Part shown: piece after piece, positions 55,647-63,883 of the stretch | How positions within the stretch are numbered: position 1 is the stretch's first letter | How the letters are laid out: every line of letters begins with the position of its first letter | From: JACCXG01 sp963836735 | GTDB taxonomy: Bacteria; Acidobacteriota; Vicinamibacteria; Vicinamibacterales; 2-12-FULL-66-21 | Direction of reading: 5' to 3' | Assembly (NCBI GenBank): GCA_963836735.1 | Contig: CAWIKP010000018.1 | Coordinates: 496,001-560,000 of the forward strand | DNA: 64,000 nucleotides | Translations under genes and position numbers: made by a program | Notes under the pieces: generated by a model | Databases searched by the model: none | The model's input: the letters and a program-made list of their open reading frames with translations, nothing else | What the model was told of the DNA's origin: nothing

Positions 55647-58133
55647 CTACGGCTTCGTGGTCCCGAACACGAACCCGATGGAGCGCTGAATCGGATTGTA
55701 GAAAGTCCCGTAGTCCGGAGACGTCAGGTTGGTCTGGACGTCGCGCTCGTTGCCCTTGTCGAAGGCGTTGTAGATCTTGATGCCGGCGCTGAAGTGATAC
55801 TTCCGGAAGTGCAAAGGCCGGGCGAGCGTGAAATCCAGGGTCGACACGGTGGGGAGCCGGCCGGTGCCGTTGCGCTCGCCCACGAAATCCTGGAATTCGT
55901 TGACCGCCGACCACGGAAAGCCCGTCCGCCACTCATAGAGCGGGGAGAAGACCCACTTGCCCGGCAGACCCAGCGTGCCGCGGACGATGAGCCGGTTGGG
56001 CACGTCGGTCGGGCTCAGCGAGTTCTCGTTCGCGCGGATGATCGGGTTTCTGAAGTTGCCGAAGAACTGATCGTAGTCGTTGAGGTCGCGGGTACTGTGC
56101 GATCGCACGTAGGACACGCTCAGATCGCGGTATTCGCTGGCAAGAAACCGTCCGGTGGCCTCGAGCTCCCAGTATTTCGATTCACCATCCGAGCCCAGCG
56201 TCAGCACGCCGCGAGCCGGATCCGGGTTGACGATGTAGGCGTGTGAACCGTTGCGATGAAGGTAGGCCGTCTTGAAGAAGAACCGGCGGCCGAACCGCTG
56301 GTCCCACGCGACGGTCTGCACCAGGCTCTCCGGGGTTCTGAGCTCGCCATCGACAACGTGCGCGAACGTGACCGGCGCGCCGAGTGGCGTGCCGTTTGCC
56401 GCATATCGGCTCACCGTCTGCACGTCGTACTGGGAGAAGCCGCCGACATTCAGCGGCGTCCGCTCCGCAAACTTGCCGAACCCACCGCGGATGATGGCCC
56501 GCCCTTCCGGCAGCACGCTCACCGACATGCCGATGCGCGGCGAGTAGTTGGCTCTTTCAACCACGTCGTCGAAGTCGGCGCGGAAGCCGAGCTCGAAGTT
56601 CAGGCGATTGTTCACGCGCCAGCGGTCCTGCACGAAGAGCGCGACTTCCGTGCCGGTCACCTCGGGATTGACGAGCGGCGGGCTGTAAGTCGTTCGTTCG
56701 GCCAGCGTGCCGTCGAGGCGGACGACATTCACCTGCTGGCTGTAGTTGTCGCCATCGAACCTCGAATACTGAACGTCGAGGCCGGTCTTGAACACGTGCT
56801 CGCCCGCCCAGTCGTTCTTCGAGAACGTCAGGGCCTCGACGAATTGCAGGCTGCGGACGTGCCGTTCCTGGCGGTTGAAGAAGTTGCCGCCCTGCCCCTG
56901 CGGCGCGTAGATCATCGGGAGCTCGCCCTTGGTCTTCTCGTCGACCTGGAAGGTGCGTGCCGCGACCGTCGACTCGAGGACCGCGCTGGCCGACAGGATC
57001 AAGCGGTCGACCATTCCCGCCGAAAAGCCCGCCTGCCAGAACTTCGGCGTCGTCTCCTCGGGCCGGAACGTCGACATCGTCGCGTTGGAGATCTTGCGCG
57101 GAAAGTAGATGACCCCGCCGGTCAGGGCATGGCGCGACGAGAGCACGCCGTCGAGCCGGGTGAAGGAGTCGAAGCTGTCGAGCCCGAGTTGCGGCTCGCC
57201 CGGCAGGCTCTTCACCGGCGTCCGGACGAATCGATACTGCAGGTACTGGCCGAACAGCAGCCGATCGCGCTTGATCGGCCCCGAGATCGACAGCCGCGGC
57301 TCGAATTTGTTCACGAACGCGAAGCCCTTGCCGAAGCCGGGCACGAGGTTGGTGGGCTTGAAGATCCACTCGTTCGTGCCGCGCTTCGTGCGGACCTGCG
57401 TGACGCTGGTCGAAAACCGGCCGTATTCGGCGGCGAACGGATTGGACAGCACTTCGACCGACTCCACCGCGCCGCTCGGCAGCTCGAGATCGAAGTCCCC
57501 GGTCGACGGATCGTTCAGGCTCGCACTGCTCATCTGCAGCGCGCCAGTCGTCGGCGTTCCGCCCTTGATGCGCAGCCGGCCTTCGGGCCCGCGGATGATG
57601 CTCGGCAGCGCCGTCAGCAGCGACTGGAAATCGTCGCCCGCCAGCGGCTGGATATCTATCTTGGCGCCGGTGAGCAGATCGCTCACCGCCACAGGCTGCA
57701 GGCTTTCGGTCGGCGAGTTGGCGGGAACGATCACGTCGATGCTCTCGCGGACGAATGTCAACCGCGTCTCGACCAGCACCTGCTCGTTCTCACCGGCGCT
57801 GACGTCGAAGGGCGCGGTTTCGATATCGGCGAATCCGTCACGCGTCGCCAGCACGACGTAGCGTCCCGGCGCCACGTCGGGAAACGCGACCTGGCCGATG
57901 TTATCGGTGGTGGTCTGACCGACGACGACGTTGCCGTCGGCGCTGCGCAGCGACACCAGCACCGCCGGAACGCGTACGCCCTCGAGCGACACCGTCACGA
58001 TCACCCGCCCGGTCGTCGGCGCCGGAGTCTGTGGGGCCTGAACCGGCGAGGCGGCCCCCGCAGGGGAGAAACAGGCGATGAACAAGGCGATCAGGGGCAG
58101 CCGTGCGATCGGCTGGTGCAGCAAAGCAACCAT
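55647..58133 (-). CDS. TonB-dependent receptor with N-terminal carboxypeptidase-regulatory domain (Oar-like)
   Basis: 828 residues from the ATG at 58133, chosen for its signal peptide (MVALLHQPIARLPLIALFIACFSPAGA); the open frame continues further upstream but only through antisense of other genes. Residues about 45-130 form a CarboxypepD_reg beta sandwich (GQTTTDNIGQVAFPDVAPGRYVVLATRDGF). Then a plug domain (SLLTALPSIIRGPEGRLRIKGG ... GAVESVEVLSNPFAAEYGRFSTSVTQVRTKRGTNEW) and a 22-strand type barrel with typical loops (DRWRVNNRLNFELGFRAD ... SIGFVFGTTKP). Smaller than most Oar proteins (usually 1000 or more residues). Outer-membrane transport, probably of glycans or peptides; no TonB or SusD neighbour. 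Confidence 0.88.
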   Translation of the reverse strand: MVALLHQPIARLPLIALFIACFSPAGAASPVQAPQTPAPTTGRVIVTVSLEGVRVPAVLVSLRSADGNVVVGQTTTDNIGQVAFPDVAPGRYVVLATRDGFADIETAPFDVSAGENEQVLVETRLTFVRESIDVIVPANSPTESLQPVAVSDLLTGAKIDIQPLAGDDFQSLLTALPSIIRGPEGRLRIKGGTPTTGALQMSSASLNDPSTGDFDLELPSGAVESVEVLSNPFAAEYGRFSTSVTQVRTKRGTNEWIFKPTNLVPGFGKGFAFVNKFEPRLSISGPIKRDRLLFGQYLQYRFVRTPVKSLPGEPQLGLDSFDSFTRLDGVLSSRHALTGGVIYFPRKISNATMSTFRPEETTPKFWQAGFSAGMVDRLILSASAVLESTVAARTFQVDEKTKGELPMIYAPQGQGGNFFNRQERHVRSLQFVEALTFSKNDWAGEHVFKTGLDVQYSRFDGDNYSQQVNVVRLDGTLAERTTYSPPLVNPEVTGTEVALFVQDRWRVNNRLNFELGFRADFDDVVERANYSPRIGMSVSVLPEGRAIIRGGFGKFAERTPLNVGGFSQYDVQTVSRYAANGTPLGAPVTFAHVVDGELRTPESLVQTVAWDQRFGRRFFFKTAYLHRNGSHAYIVNPDPARGVLTLGSDGESKYWELEATGRFLASEYRDLSVSYVRSHSTRDLNDYDQFFGNFRNPIIRANENSLSPTDVPNRLIVRGTLGLPGKWVFSPLYEWRTGFPWSAVNEFQDFVGERNGTGRLPTVSTLDFTLARPLHFRKYHFSAGIKIYNAFDKGNERDVQTNLTSPDYGTFYNPIQRSIGFVFGTTKP

Positions 58134-58349
58134 CGAGTGAGCTCTCGTTGACAGGGGGCGGCACGGGTGCCAGCACGCAATCCTACCGGCGAAAAGATTA
58201 ACCGTCGATGACGCCGGGTGTGTCATGAGGCTCAATTCGCCTGACAGCCCGCGTAAGTGGCTCAGCGGAGAACCCCGGAGAGGCCGCCAACTCAACCAGT
58301 AAAACCTACTTCCTTCCGTATTGTTCCCGCCGAGAGTTCGAACCATCTG

Positions 58350-58451
58350 GGTGAAGGGCGCAACACCAAGCAGGTTGGTACGACTTTCACCCCATTGTTC
58401 GAAGGACTCCCCTTGGGAGTTGGGAGTTGGGAATTGGGAGTTGGGAGTTGA
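58350..58451. repeat. Interspersed unit with GGGAGTT tandem tail
   Basis: Core GGTACGACTTTCACCCCATT-GTTCGAAGGACTCCCCTTGG followed by five GGGAGTT-type heptamers; a divergent inverted unit (GGGTGAAGGGCGCAACACCAA) lies on the left. It occupies much of the 390-base gap between the TonB receptor start and the antitoxin start; the rest of that gap (58134-58349) shows nothing recognisable. Confidence 0.82.
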
Positions 58452-58488
58452 TATATCGCACCGTACTGCGTGTCCAGGCGAGCCAGGA

Positions 58489-58522
58489 TTGACGATGCTG
58501 AACTGGTCATTTAGACTGGTCA
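58489..58522 (+). promoter_or_regulatory. Promoter and direct-repeat operator of the toxin-antitoxin genes
   Basis: TTGACG (58489-58494), 17-base spacer, TAGACT (58512-58517), then ATG at 58524, so transcription would begin at or next to the start codon, with no leader. The octamer ACTGGTCA occurs twice (58502-58509 and 58515-58522), one overlapping the -10 box, which suits autoregulation by the antitoxin. Confidence 0.6.
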
Positions 58523-58523
58523 C

Positions 58524-58754
58524 ATGAAGACCATCGCCGCCGCCGAGTTCAAGGCCAAGTGCCTCGCGCTCATCGATCGGGTGCACCACGAGGGTGAATC
58601 CATCACCATCACGAAGCGCGGCCGGACGGTGGCGCGGCTCGTCCCCGCCGGTGATGACGAGCGGCCGTGGCTGCGCGTTCGCGGCACGCTGCGGAAGTAC
58701 GAGGACCCGTTCGCGCCCGCGGTCGACGAGCGCGACATCGACGCCATCTCCTGA
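58524..58754 (+). CDS. Type II antitoxin, Phd/YefM family
   Basis: 76 residues, typical size. The N-terminal DNA-binding domain is MKTIAAAEFKAKCLALIDRV followed by EGESITITKRGRTVARLVPAGD, the Phd/YefM hallmark. The C-terminal tail (YEDPFAPAVDERDIDAIS) would thread into the toxin. Its TGA overlaps the ATG of the toxin gene by one base (TGATG). Neutralises the PIN ribonuclease and represses the operon through the direct repeats at 58502-58522 (inference). Confidence 0.93.
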   Translation: MKTIAAAEFKAKCLALIDRVHHEGESITITKRGRTVARLVPAGDDERPWLRVRGTLRKYEDPFAPAVDERDIDAIS

Positions 58755-59165
58755 TGGCCGCGCCGCTCCTGGACACACATGCCTGGATCTGGTGGATCGA
58801 AGGGGATCGCCGCCTGCCGCAGGCGCGTTCGCGACACCCTGGATCGGCTGCCCCGCGATGAGCGGCCGTACCTCTCCGCCATCAGTCTCTGGGAGGTCGC
58901 GATGCTCGTGGAGCGGGGCCGGGTGGTCTTCAGTATCTCCCTCTCGGAGTGGCTGGATGCGGCTGCGCACGCCCGGTCCGTCCGCCTCGTGCCGATCTCG
59001 CCCGCGATCGCGGCGCAGACGGCCGCCCTGCCACCGGCGTTTCATCGGGATCCCGCGGACCGCCTCATCGTCGCGAGCTGTCGCGTGCTCGGTCTCCCGC
59101 TGCTCACGCGTGACGCCGGGATTCTCCGGTCGCGGCTGGTCAGCCGCTGGACCGGCCAGTCCTGA
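58754..59165 (+). CDS. PIN-domain ribonuclease toxin, VapC family (one frameshift)
   Basis: 136 residues after removal of a +1 frameshift near 58829 (412 = 3n+1); corrected reading RRLPQAVRDTLDRLPRDERP. PIN active-site acids are all present: Asp in LLDTHAWIWW, Glu in ISLWEVAML, Asp in HRDPADRLIVAS and Asp in LLTRDAGIL. VapC toxins cut tRNA or rRNA in the cytoplasm. Coupled to the Phd-type antitoxin by a TGATG overlap. If the frameshift were real the toxin would be dead and the antitoxin solitary. Confidence 0.9.
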
Positions 59166-59171
59166 GCACCA

Positions 59172-59357
59172 GTGGCGACTTCCCCTCAGCAGTGTCCGAA
59201 GTGCAACGGTGGAATGGACCGGGGCTTCGTCATCGACAACACCGAGGGCGGCGGGCGGAGGGTGACTCAGTGGGCGGCAGGAGCTCCGCGGAAGTCGTTC
59301 TGGCTTGGCACGAAGTTACCTGATGAGGAACTCGTTCCGATCGGTGAGTACCGCTAG
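59172..59357 (+). CDS. Short zinc-ribbon protein, PF20097-like
   Basis: 61 residues from GTG 59172, six bases after the VapC stop. CPKCNGGMDRGFVIDNTEGGG ... QWAAGAPRKSFWLGTKLPDEELVPIGEYR: a two-Cys knuckle followed by a W-x-x-G and SFWxG motif. Related proteins usually go on with a second CxxC pair right after YR; here a stop codon intervenes, so this may be a truncated form missing half the zinc site. Function unknown. Probably cotranscribed with the toxin-antitoxin pair. Confidence 0.6.
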   Translation: MATSPQQCPKCNGGMDRGFVIDNTEGGGRRVTQWAAGAPRKSFWLGTKLPDEELVPIGEYR

Positions 59358-59400
59358 AACGTCGACCGTCAGGGTCTCGAGGCTGATGTGCACGACGCCC

Positions 59401-59778
59401 TCAGGAGCCGACGTGTTGATCGACCAGAATCAGATTGCCGTCCGGATCAGCGATCATGAAGCTCGCCGGGCCAGTGGAGCGCTCGTCCGCTTCCGTAATC
59501 ATGGTGACGCCACGCGCCTTCAGCTGACGCTGTAATTCCCGGACGTCGGTGAATCCGTCGACAAGCTGGGCCTCGCTGTTCCAGCCCGGGTTGAACGTGA
59601 GGATGTTCTTGTCGAACATGCCTTGAAACAACCCGATCACGTGCTCCCCGTTCTTCATGATCAGCCAGTTCCGCGACTGGTCGCCCAGGAAGATGCTGAA
59701 CCCCAGCTTCTCGTAGAACTGCTTCGAAGCCTCGATGTCCTTGACGGCCAGGCTGACGGAAAAATTACCCAGATCCAT
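59401..59778 (-). CDS. VOC-superfamily (glyoxalase/bleomycin-resistance fold) protein
   Basis: 125 residues. Two beta-alpha-beta-beta-beta modules: FSVSLAVKDIEASKQFYEKLGFSIFLGDQSRNWLIMKNGEHVIGLF and VDGFTDVRELQRQLKARGV ... GPASFMIADPDGNLILVDQHV. The metal-ligand positions are poor (a Glu/His in GEHVIGLF and none clear in the second half), so catalytic activity is uncertain. Stand-alone gene between a small zinc-ribbon gene and a Big-domain lipoprotein, on the opposite strand to both. Confidence 0.88.
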   Translation of the reverse strand: MDLGNFSVSLAVKDIEASKQFYEKLGFSIFLGDQSRNWLIMKNGEHVIGLFQGMFDKNILTFNPGWNSEAQLVDGFTDVRELQRQLKARGVTMITEADERSTGPASFMIADPDGNLILVDQHVGS

Positions 59779-59861
59779 GGCGCGAAGTATAGCAACGGGT
59801 CAGGTTTCAGCGGTCAACGGCCCTCCACCGGCAGGCAGACGGATGCTTTACACTTCCCGCC

Positions 59862-60656
59862 ATGCGAGCCCACGTGGCCGACAGTGCCGAGTGGTGGGTG
59901 CCGGTTGCGATCCTGCTCACCCTGACGCTCGGATGCGGCGACAAGAACCCCATCACACCCAGCCGGCCAGGGCCAGCGAGTACGGGCCTGACCATCACCG
60001 GCCCCGATGCGCTCGTCGCGGGTCTTTCGGCGAACTATGCCGTCACGGCGCCGATGACGGATGGAACGACACGAACGGTCGTCGCGACGTGGACCAGCAG
60101 CAATCCTGGAGTGGCCCGGGTTGACGGCTCCGGTCGCCTCGAGGGCCGATCCCACGGGTCGACGACGCTCACGGCCTCATCAGGTGGTCAGAATGCGTCC
60201 AGGATCGTGCAGGTAGTGAACAACTACGCCGGAAGCTGGACCGGGCGCTTCGTCATCCGGGCCTGTACCGACACGGGCGAGTTGACCGACCACGACGGAG
60301 GGTTTTGCCTGGCCGGCCCTGGCCGCTTGGGGTCCACCGGTTGGATCACGCTCACCCTGGTTCAGGGCGGCAGCACCTTGAGTGAGATTACGGGAACGAT
60401 CGGCAACTACAGTGAGCCGATTACAGGCGCGGTCACCGCGGACGGACGGCTGGTCCTATCCGGCACGGTCACCGAACGCGACTTCGATGACCCCGATTCC
60501 ACGATCGCGACCCACAGCCTCGGAGCGTGGGACACGAATCTGAATGGCCGCGACGGCATGACCGGGGGATGGTCGGACGACTTCACCTCGCTGGTCAGCT
60601 GCCTGGGTACCGCTCATATCGAACATGAGCTCCTGTCGATGACCCGCGTGCGCTGA
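59862..60656 (+). CDS. Putative lipoprotein with Big_2-type Ig-like domain
   Basis: 264 residues. Lipobox LTLGC after a hydrophobic segment (PVAILLTLTLG-C). A bacterial Ig-like domain (Big_2: VAGLSANYAVTAPMTDGTTRTVVATWTSSNPGVARVDGSGRLEGRSHGSTTLTA) is followed by a C-terminal beta domain (AGSWTGRFVIRACTDTGEL ... GTIGNYSEPITGAVTADGRLVLSGTV) with paired cysteines. Such two-part proteins are common in Acidobacteria and face the periplasm or surface. No specific role. An REP follows its stop directly. Confidence 0.85.
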   Translation: MRAHVADSAEWWVPVAILLTLTLGCGDKNPITPSRPGPASTGLTITGPDALVAGLSANYAVTAPMTDGTTRTVVATWTSSNPGVARVDGSGRLEGRSHGSTTLTASSGGQNASRIVQVVNNYAGSWTGRFVIRACTDTGELTDHDGGFCLAGPGRLGSTGWITLTLVQGGSTLSEITGTIGNYSEPITGAVTADGRLVLSGTVTERDFDDPDSTIATHSLGAWDTNLNGRDGMTGGWSDDFTSLVSCLGTAHIEHELLSMTRVR

Positions 60657-60680
60657 ACTTCCGCCCTTCAGGCGGAGGTT
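60656..60680. repeat. Single REP-like hairpin
   Basis: AACTTCCGCC-CTTCA-GGCGGAGGTT, between the convergent lipoprotein and coiled-coil genes, ten bases from the latter's stop. Confidence 0.75.
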
Positions 60681-60689
60681 CGAAGCCAT

Positions 60690-63185
60690 CTATCCCGCCT
60701 GCTCCACCTCGACGCCGGCGCGCGCATGAATCTGCCGGACGTTCTCGACAATGCGCTGGGCCAGCTTGCGCTCGGCCTGCAGGGCCCGGGTCGTGCCGCG
60801 GGCCTCGGTAATCGCGTCCTCGAACTGTCGCGAGCATCTCGGTCACGTGGTCGACGACCGCTTGCTGTTCGCCGACCGTATCGAGGGTCAACCGGACGTC
60901 ATCGAGCAGCTGCACCACCGCATCAGCCTTGCGGCGCACGTCTTCGACGGCCGCGCTGCGCTGTTCGACGTCGAGCAGCTTCTGGTCGGCGACGGCCAGC
61001 GCGCCGGCGAGCCGATCCACGTCGTCCCGGGTCTGGTTGATCGCGGCCCGCTGATCGGCGATCGCGCCGAGATCGTCGTGGCACTTCCGGGCGATCTCGT
61101 GGACCGCTTCGACCTCGTGCTTGACCGCGTCCACGATGCGATCGCGATCGGCAATGACCGAGATCTTCGAATCGAGGGCATCGGTCAGCCGCTCGAGCTT
61201 CCGGATGCGCCCATCCACGCCTGAGAGTGATTGTTCGACGACGGCGAGATCCGCGCGGCGCTCGTCGACGTGCTTCCAGCGGGTGCTGCACTGCTCGAGG
61301 AGCAGCTCCGCCTCCTGGTGACGCTCGAACGCTTCGCGTTCGATGCTCTGGATCTGGGTCAGGTGCTGATAGAGGTCGTCCTTGAGCCGGCCGGCGCGTT
61401 CGAGCTCCGCCTGGACCGACTGGAGCGCTTCGAGGCGTCCGCCGATGTCCGCGAGCAGCGCCGCGGACGATTCGTGGAGCTCGGCCAGCTTCCGCTTCTG
61501 CTCGCCGACGGCGTCCTGCCCGTGCTGGATCGTCCCGACACTGTGCCGCGCATCCATGATGCGGGCTTCAATCTCTGCGATCTGATCCGGCACTGACGCC
61601 AGCCGTGCCTGCGCGCCCTCCAGCGCGGCGAGCTTCTGCTGGGCGTCGGCAATCTGGGTCGCCATCCCATCGCAGACCACCCGCGCCTGTTCCAGATGTG
61701 CCTGACGGTCGACCTGCGCGGCGAGCCGATGATCGATGTCGCCGCTCAGGTCGTTCAGCGCGCTCAATCGCGTCTGCAGTTCCTCCATCAAGGGGAGGCG
61801 GGGCGTCAGCAGCTCCAGGCGTTCGCCGAGATTCTCGATCTGCGGACGCAGCGCGATCGCTTTCTCCGCCAGGTCCCCGGTTTCGCTGACCCGTTCCTTC
61901 AGCTGCCGGATTGCGGCATCCAGTTCCGGCGTGTCGCGCATGAAGATCCGCGCCTGCTCGGCGAACGCGCCGAACTGGTGCTTCTGATCGCGCAGTTCGT
62001 CCGCCCGCGCGCGCACCTGCACGTAGGTCGCTTCGCAGGCGTCGAATTCGGCCTTGACGGCGTCGAGCTCCTGGCGGCGCCGGATCAACCCTTCGAGCCG
62101 GACCGTGCTTCGCCGAATCTCGGCGTCCACCTCGCCCAGGCGCCCGTCGAGCGCGTCGAGCAGCGGCTGCTTCTGTTCAATCCTGACGATGTCGGCCGCG
62201 AGCGCGTCGGCCCTGCGTGGCGAACCGGTCCAGCCGCTGCTGCAGCGTCGACAGCGCCTGCTCGCTCTCCGCCAGCGCCGCGAGCTGACGATCCGTATTC
62301 GCCAGCCCCGACTCCGCCGATGCCAGCCGCTGACCGAGAGTGTCGATTTCGGTGCGGTTCGCGGCCAGCCGATCGAGGCGGTCCTGGACCGCCTGCAGCA
62401 GCTCCATCGATTTGCGCTGCTGATCGTCCGCTGTCTCTGTAAAACGGGCGCTGGCGTGATTCGCGGCGTCGAGCTTTTCGGTTACTGCCTGATGCACTCG
62501 ATCGAGCCGCTCCAGGGTGTCCTCGACGTTTGCGGCGACGGTCGATCCCTCGCGAAGCCTGGCGATCTGGGCGTCCATTTCCCAGACCATCTCGGTGACG
62601 CGGCGCGAATCCAGCAGCGCCCGGTCGATCGTCTGCTGCTGGTTCTCGAGCGCCTTCATCTTGATGTTGACCCGCTCGGCCAGCGCGTTCAGGGTCTGCA
62701 GGTCGTTGGTCGCGTCGAACGACATCACCTGGCAGCGGGAGAGGTCACCGAGCTTGCCGTCGAGCCGCTCCACCGTGTTCTGGGCGCGCGAAAGCAGCGC
62801 GTCGAGCCCCTCCGACCGCCGAATCGAGCTCCTCGGCCCGTTGCACGTCCTCCGAGGCCCGGGCCTCGGCTCTGAGCACGAGCCCTTCGAGCGATGCAAT
62901 CCGCGCTTCCAGCACGTCGACGCCGGCTGACGACTGCCGCACCTGCTCCGCGCGCTGGCCGACTTCGTCCACCAGCTGCGTGAGGGCCGCGGCGCGCTCC
63001 TCGAGCCGCGCAATCACCCGCGGCACGGCATCGACGTCGTCTCCCCTGAGCGTGGTGACCAGGGTCTCGAGCCGCTCACGTTCGCCTCGAACCTTGGTGA
63101 GGAACTCTTCGAACCGGGTGACCTGCGGCGGGAGGGGGTTGTGCTGGACGTCGCGCTTGCCAGCGAGCTTTGCTAGGAAATCCAT
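60690..63185 (-). CDS. Long coiled-coil protein, unknown function (three frameshifts)
   Basis: About 830 residues once +1 frameshifts near 62827, 62217 and 60832 are removed (2496 minus 3 is a multiple of three). ATG at 63185 begins MDFLAKLAGKRDVQHNPLPP, then VTRFEEFLTKVRGERERLET. The rest is nearly uninterrupted heptad coiled coil (QQRLDRFATQ, RSTVRLEGLIRRRQELDAVKAEFDACEA, VDERRADLAVVEQSLSGVDG), ending AERKLAQRIVENVRQIHARAGVEVEQAG. No ATPase heads, no membrane segment or signal; it resembles SMC-arm or tropomyosin-like scaffolds only by composition. Single gene, cytoplasmic. Confidence 0.8.
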
Positions 63186-63581
63186 CGGCGCTCCGGGGGA
63201 GGGTGCAGGGTGCTCGAGCGCATTGGAGCAACGGCCGTGCCGCCGACGGGCAGCCGTCATCAGTCACGGCCGTGGAGCGGAAGAGAGAAGAAGCGCGTCT
63301 CGAAGCGGCCGCGCCGGGACGCATTTCTGTCAACCGAGCGACGGACCTGTTATCGAATTTACGGTGTCAGGCAGTGAATCGTGAACGGCGAACGGCCACG
63401 CCGTCGCGAACACCCCGCCGTTCACGATTCACTGCCTGACACCGCCCGCCCCTGCCTGACAGACGACGGTCGATGGCGCGCATCGTCGCGAGAACGTCGT
63501 CGATCGTCGTTTGATCGCCAATCAGCTCAGCCAGGATGGCCCGTATGCTCCTCGAACCCGGAATTCTATAATTCCACCCGC
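63186..63581. other. Intergenic stretch with palindrome and one weak reading frame
   Basis: Apart from the 63363-63443 palindrome there is a minus-strand frame (about 63444-63550) reading AILAELIGDQTTIDDVLATMRAIDRRL that looks protein-like but has no convincing start and ends inside the palindrome. A TATAAT at 63568-63573 lies eight bases before the kinase-like start at 63582. Confidence 0.4.
63363..63443. repeat. Perfect 28-bp inverted repeat with 25-base loop
   Basis: Left arm GGTGTCAGGCAGTGAATCGT-GAACGGCG (63363-63390) is exactly complementary to 63416-63443. The loop holds further GAACGGC and CGCGAACAC variants. Confidence 0.92.
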
Positions 63582-63640
63582 ATGAGCCTTCCGGCGGGGA
63601 CCGCATCGGTCCCTACGACATCGTTGCCCTCATTGGCTGG
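63582..63640 (+). pseudogene. Remnant of the 5' end of a Ser/Thr protein kinase gene
   Basis: ATG at 63582 and, after a frame slip in the GGGG run, DRIGPYDIVALIG, the standard opening of acidobacterial Hanks-type kinases (GxRIGPYEIxxxIG). The glycine-loop motif GGMGEVY that should follow is absent; the sequence goes on as unrelated codons with a small hairpin (AAGCCACGGAATATCGTGGCTT reduced to arms AAGCCACG/CGTGGCTT at 63659-63680). Best read as a decayed or rearranged fragment. Confidence 0.4.
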
Positions 63641-63883
63641 ACGTGCGGTAGGCGTCCAAGCCACGGAATATCGTGGCTTTCCTGTCGGCGGCCTCCCGGA
63701 ACACGCCAGGAACAGCCCAAAATCGCGAGATCTTCGGCCGGCACCGTGGCAACGCTTTCGCACCTGCCCGGGCGCTCACCTCCCGACGCCTGGTTCGGGG
63801 TGCGCGCCGCATCTCCGCGATGCACACACCAAGGAGTGAAGGCCTGGATCGCCGCATTGAAGAGGGTTGAAAAGGAGTACCGA

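Noticed and set aside
58134..59045. Upstream extension of the TonB-dependent receptor frame
   Set aside because: It runs antisense through the toxin-antitoxin genes and an interspersed repeat; the signal peptide at 58133 gives the natural start.
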